Of a DNA stretch of 42,681 nucleotides, positions 11,801 through 18,074 are shown one piece after another. The notes under the pieces were generated by a model. The model was not told the DNA's origin and did not search any database. It was given only the letters and a program-made list of their open reading frames with translations. The stretch comes from an uncultured Clostridia bacterium (lineage in GTDB: Bacteria; Bacillota; Clostridia; TANB77; CAG-508), in NCBI GenBank assembly GCA_947589835.1, contig CANQCT010000008.1:1-42681 (forward strand), in the 5' to 3' direction. The position numbers and the translations under genes are program-made. Each line of letters starts with the position of its first letter. Position 1 is the first letter of the stretch.

Positions 11801-13218
11801 TACCAGAAAATGAAACACAAAAATTATTTTGTGATATATGGTCTAATTTATTAAAAACAAATATTGGAATTGATGATGACTTATTTGAGGAAGGTGCTGA
11901 TTCTTTACTCGCAATAAAATTTAAAACAGAGCTTTTAGCACATCAAATTAATATTCCTTATTCTGATATTTTTAAATATACTACAATTAGGGAATTATCA
12001 AAAGCACATGAAGTTTTAAATATAGAAAATAAAAATAAAAATAATGAAAAAATAGAACTAGTTTTGCAAAAAAATAATGAAAAAACTTTAAATAATAAAA
12101 TAACTTGCAAAAATAAAAACAATATATTATTATTAGGTGGAAATGGATTCGTTGGAAGTCATATTATATATGAGTTTATTAAACATGATAAAGGCAATAT
12201 ATACTGTATTATTAGAAATAAAGCTCAAAAAAATGCTTATGACAGATTTATTGAGGTTTTACATTTCTATTTTGGTAATGAATTAGATTCTTATATTGGA
12301 AAAAGAATTTTTGTAATTACAGGAAATGTACTAGAAGAAAATTTTGGATTACCTCAAAAAGAATTTATAAATTTAATAGAAAATATTTCTACTATTGTTA
12401 ATGCTGCTGCGATTGTAAAACACTATGGAAATGAAAAGAATTTTAAAATTATTAATGTTGATTTAACAAAAAGTTTAGTAGAAATTAGTAAGAAATATAA
12501 TAAGAGATTTATTCATATTTCTTCTACAAGTGTTGCTGGAAATACTAATAAGTCTGCTAAATTTGATGAATCAAATTTAAACATTAATCAGACTTTTCAA
12601 AATGTTTATATAGAAAGTAAATATGAAGCTGAACAATTTATATTACAAGAAATTAATAATGGTTTAAATGCACAAATTTTGCGCTTAGGTAATATTACAA
12701 ATCGTTATAAGGATGGTAAATTTCAAATTAATCCAGATGAAAATTCTTTTGTAAATAGACTTAGGTCTTTTATGAAATTGCAAATGATACCTAATAATTT
12801 GTTAGAAATAAATTTAGAATTTACTCCTGTTGATATTTGTGCAATGGCAATTGTATTAATTATTCAAAATGAGTTAAGGGATTTTAGTATATTACACTTA
12901 TTTAATGATAATACAATTACTATGGAAAACTTTTTAAATTTTGCTACAAATATAGAAGAAAAAATTGAAGTAGTATCTGCTAATACCTTCCGACAAAAGG
13001 TAGATCAAGTATTAAAAGATAAATCTAAAAATAATATATTATTTGGAATTATTAATGATTTAGACAATAATAATTTTGATAGTTATAAAAATAATGTTAA
13101 TATTTCATCTGATTTAAGTAAGACTTTTTTGGCAAGACTTAATTTTATGTGGCCTAAAATTGATAGTAAATATATTAAGCAATATATACAATATTTTAAA
13201 CAAATTAATTTAATATAA
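5815..13218 (+). CDS. Nonribosomal peptide synthetase, C-A-T-C-A-T-R (terminal thioester reductase)
   Basis: C1 HHLIADSW; A1 YTSGSTGKPKGV/NGYGPSETT; T1 DLGGDSLSAIQL; C2 HHSISDGTS; A2 YTSGSTGLPKGV/NEYGPSECT; T2 EEGADSLLAIKF; R domain LLLGGNGFVGSH, HISSTSVAG, YIESK. Confidence 0.95.
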   Translation: MEKQLYSLTNPQKSIYLTEEYYNNTNINNIAGIMKINDVVDFDKFVLAIKQFVKQNDSCRIVLNNKGEEVKQSICEYKDFPIEIIDVNSENELFSVANKIAAKPFLLYDLPLFKFVVFRFPNNYGGFIVNMHHLIADSWTLGITVNEIMEIYCAYLKGENYDAKDVSLYSYTNYIASEEEYKNSNKYEKDKAYWDEVFSTIPDNATIPSLNNDSYDSIKASRKELSISLSLLNDIKKYCEMQKVSLFNFLTSIFSIYIGRVSNLDDFCIGTPILNRTNFKEKNMTGMFINTLPLRVSVDNAMCFKDFLNMIATNSMSLLRHQKYSYQNIIEDLRKKQSNLPNLYNIMISYQITKMNEEQDSIPHNSTWLFNGNIADDIDIHIFDFNDTNKLNIAYDYKCSKYSSNDIEQIHKRILHIIMQVLNNENLKLCDIEIVTLEEKEKLIYGFNQTKLDYPKDKTVAELFEEQVKLTPNNTALVFENKSLTYKELNEKANSLAYYLREKNIKNNNIVGVMINRSLEMIIGILAVLKSGGAYIPIDPDYPSERIDYVLENSNCSIVLTQKNLINKINIDCEKIDISLENENIYSLPKDNLNDISNPNDLSYLIYTSGSTGKPKGVMLTQKALVNLAYYCNEVIPYLKNREYISIVSVTTLSFDIFIFETLISLQRGLRLVIANSNEQTIPYALNDLINKENIQVIQTTPSRMQLFYNHIDDIPLLKNLKYIILAGEPLPITLKNNLLELTHGKIFNGYGPSETTVFSTLTDVTNQNEITIGKPLANTQIYILSSNLKPCPIGVPGEIYISGDGVGLGYMQNLDLTNKSFIPNVFVPNTIMYKTGDIGFYKENGEIICLGRSDHQVKIRGLRIELEEIENVMRAYKNISNCVVVKKVSNEGHEFLCAYYTSNENINENELRNILKSKLPNYMIPQYFIKLDALPYTPNGKIDKKALPEIDFTDIKINEEIIKPRNEIDNVLISFLSALLKVKDISINNSFYDLGGDSLSAIQLCSMIYHKLNAQISVKDILNFPIISDLSDFITDKLNVNNSTFVVPTEIKDYYPTSSAQKRIYYASQADENSALYNIAGGILLEKIPDINKLEICLKELINRHSSLRTYFALINDDLVQKIVPNLNFTLDVQSANWKDRESLIKEFIKPFNLFKAPLFRIKLITFENKKAILLIDMHHSISDGTSLSIFLTELCSLYNGNVLDDKKIDYKDYAVWENNYFESAEYQEDKKYWLNEFSSEITALDMPKIMQRPARQSFEGDSYHFSLDELLSKELLDIARSKNITPYMLLLAAYFVLLYKYTGSDDIVVGTPIMNRENHNLENVVGMFVNNLALRAKINSSNSIEEFLQEIKTLCLNGFSHQNYPFNNLIKDLNLKRDISRTPIFDTMFIYQNNGYEPVKFDNSYAAYIIPDLKISKFDFSLEVIPTSNNFEMRFEYCTKLFTKEYIEKMSNHYKNILNYLVNNLSSSISEINMLSKEEENKILHEFNNTYMPYSKNISVLDLFEKQVELHKNDIAIIFENTSLTYNELNEKANSLAHYLVDNCKIKRNQVVGIMLNRSIETVISMIAVLKSGAAYLLIDASLPFDRILYMLENSNSILLITNTLVKQIDFSNKILLDKLDLTYYSKNNLNTYLSNDDILSIVYTSGSTGLPKGVIVKKLGMANLILSYKNHMQIENYKNFLSICSISFDMFAVEIWIPFSCGKKIILANEEQCKIPTYISELITKYSIDYMLITPSKLKLLMDAEPSCLSLLKSIQLGGEILDNNVYERLRSLTNAIICNEYGPSECTSCSTYKVITEKDSITIGKPFYNTQVYICNKDYNLRPIGFSGEICISGDGVTLGYVNNKDLTNKAFISNPFGSGKLYKTGDIGAFNEQGEIIYIGREDFQVKIRGLRIEPSEIEKQVSSFAGITNVAVICRESENNKYIVCYYTSNNEINQIKLRKHLLEKLPAYMIPKYFIKLDSLPLSANGKVDKKSLENRKIDLNNNISQKVLPENETQKLFCDIWSNLLKTNIGIDDDLFEEGADSLLAIKFKTELLAHQINIPYSDIFKYTTIRELSKAHEVLNIENKNKNNEKIELVLQKNNEKTLNNKITCKNKNNILLLGGNGFVGSHIIYEFIKHDKGNIYCIIRNKAQKNAYDRFIEVLHFYFGNELDSYIGKRIFVITGNVLEENFGLPQKEFINLIENISTIVNAAAIVKHYGNEKNFKIINVDLTKSLVEISKKYNKRFIHISSTSVAGNTNKSAKFDESNLNINQTFQNVYIESKYEAEQFILQEINNGLNAQILRLGNITNRYKDGKFQINPDENSFVNRLRSFMKLQMIPNNLLEINLEFTPVDICAMAIVLIIQNELRDFSILHLFNDNTITMENFLNFATNIEEKIEVVSANTFRQKVDQVLKDKSKNNILFGIINDLDNNNFDSYKNNVNISSDLSKTFLARLNFMWPKIDSKYIKQYIQYFKQINLI

Positions 13219-13228
13219 GGAGGATTTT

Positions 13229-15034
13229 ATGGAAAACTTAGGCTCATTATGCGCTATGATTGTTTCTGATGTTTTAATTGTATTAATGATTTATATGCTT
13301 TTAAAGCGAAAAGAAAAAAGTCAATTAAAAACTGCATTTTTATGTTTGCTTTGTTTTATGTTTGTTTGGACTTTTGGATCAATTTTACAAATATTATTCC
13401 AAAATACAAATATTGATCCATTCCTTTTTGAAAAATTTGCTGGAATTGGAGTATGGTATTCTCCAGTTGCATTTTTAGCAGTTGGTATTATATTTTCTAA
13501 AACTAAATTAAACATTAAATGGTATCATTATTTGTTGTTAATTGTTCCAACAGCTACTGCTATTATATCTTTTACAAATGAATATCATCATTTAATATTT
13601 AAGTATTATTCTCCACATATTGATCAGATGATATATGGTGACTATTTTATGGTTCACTCTGTTTATACCTATGCTTTATTTATTATAGGTTTAATTTACT
13701 TATTAAAGTACTCTATTAAAAATTCTGGTTTTTTCTCAAGGCAGTCTCTTCTTATTATTATTGGTACTTTAATACCGGTTATAATCAGTCTTTTAGGAAC
13801 ATTACAAATTATTCCTATGACTACATATTCTACACCTATTTCATTTACATTTATGGTACTTGTTTTTGCAGTAGCAATTTTTAAATTTGATTTTATGAAA
13901 GTAACACCAATTGCTCTTCAAAGAATTGTAGATAGAATGTCTGATGGTTATTTAGTAACTAATGATGAAAATATTATTATTGATTTTAATAAAACTTTTT
14001 TAGATATGTTTGATCTTAAGGCTAATAATATTCGTAGCAAAAATATTGGAGATTTAATATCTGATAGTAAGTATTTCAATATGGATTTATCTGACGTTAA
14101 AAAATGTATAGATGGAATTCATGATAGCGATAAAACATATTACTTTGAAAAAAATGTTAAAAATAAGCAAAAATATTTTCATATAGAAATTAATAATATA
14201 AAAAATGACAAAACTTTTTTAGGTACTTTAATTTTATTTAAAGATACCACTCAGCACATGTTAGATATGCAAACTATTAAAGAAAATCAAAATATGCTTA
14301 TGGAAAGGGAACGTTTAGCTTCACTTGGACAATTAATTGGTGGTATTGCCCACAACTTAAAAACTCCTATAATGTCAATTAGCGGTGCTGCTGAAGGTTT
14401 AACCGACTTAATTAAAGAATACAAAGCTTCTGTTGGAGATCCAGAAGTTACTGTAGAAGATCACCATGCTATTGCAAAGGATATGTATGAATGGATTTCT
14501 AAAATTAAAGATTATACAGAATATATGTCTGATGTTATTACAGCTGTTAAAGGACAAGCTGTTACATTATCAGAAGAACAGGCTGTTTCATTTAATTTAG
14601 ATGAATTAGTAAAAAGAGTGGATATTTTAATGAAACATGAGCTTAAAAATGCTTTGATTTCTTTAAATATTCAAATGAAAACAGATCCTAATATTATGTT
14701 AAAAGGAAATATAAATAGCTTAGTACAAGTAATTAACAATATGATTTCAAATGCTATTCAAGCATATAATGGAAAAACAGATGAAAAAATTGATTTAATA
14801 TTAAATAAGGATGGAAAAAATGTTGTAATTTCTGTTAAAGATTATGCTGGCGGGCTTTCAAAAGAGGTGCAAGAAAAATTATTTAAGGAAATGATTACTA
14901 CAAAGGGCAAAAATGGTACTGGACTTGGACTATTTATGTCATATTCTACTATTCGTGCACATTTTAATGGTAATATTACTTATGAGACTTCTCAAGGTAG
15001 TGGCACGGAATTTAATATTATTTTACCTATGTAA
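13229..15034 (+). CDS. Histidine kinase with N-terminal 7TM-type sensor, PAS-like region and HATPase domain
   Basis: Multiple N-terminal TM segments; H-box LASLGQLIGGIAHNLKTPI; HATPase N/G boxes (GTGLGLFMSYSTI); AAGGAGG RBS; 10-nt gap from the NRPS stop. Confidence 0.9.
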   Translation: MENLGSLCAMIVSDVLIVLMIYMLLKRKEKSQLKTAFLCLLCFMFVWTFGSILQILFQNTNIDPFLFEKFAGIGVWYSPVAFLAVGIIFSKTKLNIKWYHYLLLIVPTATAIISFTNEYHHLIFKYYSPHIDQMIYGDYFMVHSVYTYALFIIGLIYLLKYSIKNSGFFSRQSLLIIIGTLIPVIISLLGTLQIIPMTTYSTPISFTFMVLVFAVAIFKFDFMKVTPIALQRIVDRMSDGYLVTNDENIIIDFNKTFLDMFDLKANNIRSKNIGDLISDSKYFNMDLSDVKKCIDGIHDSDKTYYFEKNVKNKQKYFHIEINNIKNDKTFLGTLILFKDTTQHMLDMQTIKENQNMLMERERLASLGQLIGGIAHNLKTPIMSISGAAEGLTDLIKEYKASVGDPEVTVEDHHAIAKDMYEWISKIKDYTEYMSDVITAVKGQAVTLSEEQAVSFNLDELVKRVDILMKHELKNALISLNIQMKTDPNIMLKGNINSLVQVINNMISNAIQAYNGKTDEKIDLILNKDGKNVVISVKDYAGGLSKEVQEKLFKEMITTKGKNGTGLGLFMSYSTIRAHFNGNITYETSQGSGTEFNIILPM

Positions 15035-15105
15035 TTAATTTGAAAAAAGGTTTATGGGTAGCCTTTTAAAAACCTAAATATATTATGCAAGGAATGAAGT
15101 AATTT

Positions 15106-16161
15106 ATGAGAAAAAATATGCAGTCAGCTCAAAGTTCTGGTTACAAAATAATTGCAGTAGATGATGAAGAAGGAATTGTAGATTCTTTATCAGTATTTTT
15201 AAAACGTTCTGGCTATGATTTAACTGGTGTAACAGATCCTATGGAAGCAATTGAACTTGTAAAAAAAGAACATTTTGATTTAATGATTTTAGACTTTATT
15301 ATGACTCCAATTCATGGTGATAAGGTTGTAGAAGAAATTAGAAAATTTAACAAAGAATTATACATTTTATTACTAACAGGTCATAAGGATTTAGCTCCAC
15401 CACTTGAAACTATTAGAAAGTTAGATATTCAAGGTTATTGTGAAAAAAGTGATAAATTTGACCAATTATTACTTCTTATTGAGTCTGGAATTAAATCAAT
15501 TGAACAAATGAATGAAATTAAAAGAATTAATGATGAGCTTTCAAATACAATAGAGAAATTGGAAAAAGCATATCTAGATAGTATTGAGACTTTAAGATAT
15601 ACAGTAGAAGCAAAAGACCCTTATACTAGAGGTCATTCTGATAGAGTTTCTCGTTATTCTGTTCTAATTGGAAAATATCTTGGTCTTTCTGAAGAAGATT
15701 TGAAAACTTTAAAAATTGGTGGGCTATTCCACGATATTGGTAAAATAGGAATTCCAGATAGTATATTATTAAAAGAATCTAAGTTAACAGATGATGAGTA
15801 TTCTGAAATTAAAAATCACCCTTCAATTGGTGCTCACATTTTATGCAATGCAGAGGCTTTTAAGGATATTATTCCTATTGTAAAACATCATCATGAAAGA
15901 TTTGATGGTAGAGGATACCCTGGAAAATTAAAAGGTGAAGATATTCCTTATTTTGCTCGTATTGCAGCTGTTGCAGATACTTTTGATGCTATGACTTCTA
16001 GAAGAACTTACAGAGATAGTTTGCCTTTAGATGTTGTAAAAGAAGAAATTAAAGATTGTTCTGGCACTCAATTCGACCCAGAAATTGCAAAAGTATTTTT
16101 AGATATTTTAGAAAATCATTATGATGAAATTGAACAAATTCAAAAAGAATTTGCAGGGTAA
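15106..16161 (+). CDS. Response regulator with REC and HD-GYP (putative c-di-GMP phosphodiesterase) domains
   Basis: REC: VDDEEGIVDSL...DLMILDFIMTP; HD-GYP: HDIGKIGIPD...HHERFDGRGYPGKLKGEDIPYFARI. Confidence 0.93.
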   Translation: MRKNMQSAQSSGYKIIAVDDEEGIVDSLSVFLKRSGYDLTGVTDPMEAIELVKKEHFDLMILDFIMTPIHGDKVVEEIRKFNKELYILLLTGHKDLAPPLETIRKLDIQGYCEKSDKFDQLLLLIESGIKSIEQMNEIKRINDELSNTIEKLEKAYLDSIETLRYTVEAKDPYTRGHSDRVSRYSVLIGKYLGLSEEDLKTLKIGGLFHDIGKIGIPDSILLKESKLTDDEYSEIKNHPSIGAHILCNAEAFKDIIPIVKHHHERFDGRGYPGKLKGEDIPYFARIAAVADTFDAMTSRRTYRDSLPLDVVKEEIKDCSGTQFDPEIAKVFLDILENHYDEIEQIQKEFAG

Positions 16162-16330
16162 TGTTGTCTGCAAGTAATATTAGTAACTACCTCTTAAATT
16201 TTTGTAATAGTGTAATGTTTTTTACGGTCTGCTTCATGTAGCATGTAGCATTTTCAGTATCGAATAAAATATTCCTTGAAAATGTTTAGTGTTGCATGGA
16301 GCTGTTTTTTATAAAAAATTAATAAAATTT

Positions 16331-16356
16331 TGTAACTAAATTGGTTTTTCTACGTC
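16331..16356 (+). promoter_or_regulatory. Candidate ECF sigma promoter (autoregulatory)
   Basis: TGTAAC (16331-16336)-N16-CGTC (16353-16356), upstream of the ECF sigma gene. Confidence 0.6.
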
Positions 16357-16421
16357 TTATTCTTATAAAATAGCCTAAGTAAGTTTCTTTAGCACTTACA
16401 AACCAGAAGGAGGTTAAATAT

Positions 16422-16901
16422 ATGCAGGATATAGAGCAAATATATAAACAATATTTTGAAACAGTATATAAGTACTTATTCTGCTTAACTCATAATAGAA
16501 ATATTTCTGAAGAACTAACTCAGGAAACTTTTTATAGAGCCGTAAAAAAGATCGGGTCCTATAAAGGTGATTGTAAGATTTCAGTATGGTTATGCCAAAT
16601 AGCAAAAAACTTATGGTATGATGAATGTAGAAAAAATAAGAGGCTTACAAAAATTGATGAAAATCAATTTTTTGAAATGCCAGCACCAGAAAAAACTGAA
16701 GATGCAGTTGTTGTAAATGAAGAAAAAATGGTACTATACAAAAAAATGCAAAAGTTAGATGAAAAAACTAGAGAAGTAATTTATCTTAGAATAACAGGAG
16801 AGTTAAGTTTTAAAGAAATAGGCATTATTTTAAATAAATCAGAAAACTGGGCTAAGGTAACTTTTTATAGGGGCAAGCAAAAATTAAAGGAAGGTGATTA
16901 G
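16422..16901 (+). CDS. ECF-family RNA polymerase sigma factor
   Basis: Region 2 ISEELTQETFYRAVKKIGSYKGDCKISVWLCQIAKNLWYDECRK; region 4 REVIYLRITGELSFKEIGIILNKSENWAKVTFYRGKQKLKE. Confidence 0.93.
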   Translation: MQDIEQIYKQYFETVYKYLFCLTHNRNISEELTQETFYRAVKKIGSYKGDCKISVWLCQIAKNLWYDECRKNKRLTKIDENQFFEMPAPEKTEDAVVVNEEKMVLYKKMQKLDEKTREVIYLRITGELSFKEIGIILNKSENWAKVTFYRGKQKLKEGD

Positions 16902-16967
16902 TTTGAAAGAATATAATCTTTCATAACTATGTGTGCCTTTGAGCGAAGCGAGAAAGGAATGGAATTT
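16899..16967 (+). repeat. Leader repeat copy B, between sigma stop codon and anti-sigma start codon
   Basis: TAGTTTGAAAGAATATAATCTTTCATAACTATGTGTGCCTTTGAGCGAAGCGAGAAAGGAATGGAATTT; matches copy A (5535-5603, minus). Confidence 0.85.
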
Positions 16968-16970
16968 AAT

Positions 16971-17900
16971 ATGGATAAAAAAAGAGATTGTAAAATTGTT
17001 CAAGATTTATTGCCAAGTTATATTGAAAAATTAACAAATGAAGAAACTAATAAATACATTGAAGAACATATTTCTGCTTGTGAAGATTGTAAAAAGACTT
17101 TAGAAAGTATGCAAAATGATTTAGATTTAGGCAATAAAAAAGCAGAAAAAGTAGAAGTTAAATATTTGAAAAAATATAGAAATAAATTGAGAATTTTTGA
17201 AATAATATTACTTTTAATTGTAGTTATATTTTTAGGAAATATTGCAAGGAAAATGGCTATACTTTCTAGTTTATCAAAAAAGTCGGAAAGTTATGTTACT
17301 TGTACTAATTATCATCGCACAGTTTATGGTTATGAGTATGGTGATTATTACAAATTAGCTTATGGTAGTGATGGCTCAGCTTTTAGAAAGCTAGATATAT
17401 ATACACTTGGAAACAAAAAAATGGTATTATCTACTAGGTATTCAGATGAAGGCACTGAAATTGTAAGAATGTTAGCTTCAAAATCAGAAGGTGAAAAAGA
17501 TTTTATAGCAGAGAAGTTTTATGTTGAAAAAGGAGAAAATAAAACTGCATATTTAGATAAAAATACCCCTGTATATTTTGAACTTTCAAGTGATATAGAT
17601 ATATTTTATAATATTAACAAACCAGAAAATTTGTGGGATTTGTTTGTAGTTTCTTTATATACAACAGTTACTTTACAAGAATATCATGGAAAAGAGTGTT
17701 ATTATATATCTACTCCTGCTGATAGAAGCATTTATGGATCTATGTATATAGATAAGCAAACTGGTCTTCCACTTTGTACAGTAGGTGGCATTCAAGATGA
17801 AAATACTCAGCTTGTAACTGAATATGCTTATGAATTTAATACTGTAACAGAAGATGTTTTTGCAGAGCCAGATATTAGTGAATACAAAATAGTAAAATAA
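16971..17900 (+). CDS. Anti-sigma factor with N-terminal zinc-finger (ZAS-type) and one TM segment
   Basis: CKIVQDLLPSYIEKLTNEETNKYIEEHISACEDC (HxxxCxxC) plus TM IFEIILLLIVVIFLGNIA. Start placed at 16971 because the upstream MCAFERSEKGMEFN is repeat-derived. Confidence 0.85.
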   Translation: MDKKRDCKIVQDLLPSYIEKLTNEETNKYIEEHISACEDCKKTLESMQNDLDLGNKKAEKVEVKYLKKYRNKLRIFEIILLLIVVIFLGNIARKMAILSSLSKKSESYVTCTNYHRTVYGYEYGDYYKLAYGSDGSAFRKLDIYTLGNKKMVLSTRYSDEGTEIVRMLASKSEGEKDFIAEKFYVEKGENKTAYLDKNTPVYFELSSDIDIFYNINKPENLWDLFVVSLYTTVTLQEYHGKECYYISTPADRSIYGSMYIDKQTGLPLCTVGGIQDENTQLVTEYAYEFNTVTEDVFAEPDISEYKIVK

Positions 17901-17961
17901 TTTATTATATGGTGTCATAGACTAAATTTAGTACCACTTTGAAAATGAAATATAAGAACCC

Positions 17962-17996
17962 TACCCACCAACACAATCAAAGATTGTGGGTGGGTA
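17962..17996. other. Strong GC-rich hairpin without U-tract
   Basis: TACCCACC-aa-CACAATC / GATTGTG-GGTGGGTA: 15 bp with a 2-nt bulge and AAA loop. Confidence 0.6.
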
Positions 17997-18018
17997 CCCA
18001 TGAACCTTGTTGTTTCAC

Positions 18019-18074
18019 AATAAAAATAGAGAATACTGTACCACTTACATGGTAAAATATTCTCTATTTTTATT
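18019..18074. terminator. Bidirectional terminator
   Basis: 17-bp perfect arms AATAAAAATAGAGAATA/TATTCTCTATTTTTATT. Confidence 0.8.

Noticed and set aside
16162-16330. CATTTTCA/TGAAAATG inverted repeat after the HD-GYP gene as a riboswitch
   Set aside because: Only 8-bp arms, no recognised consensus; may be a weak terminator.
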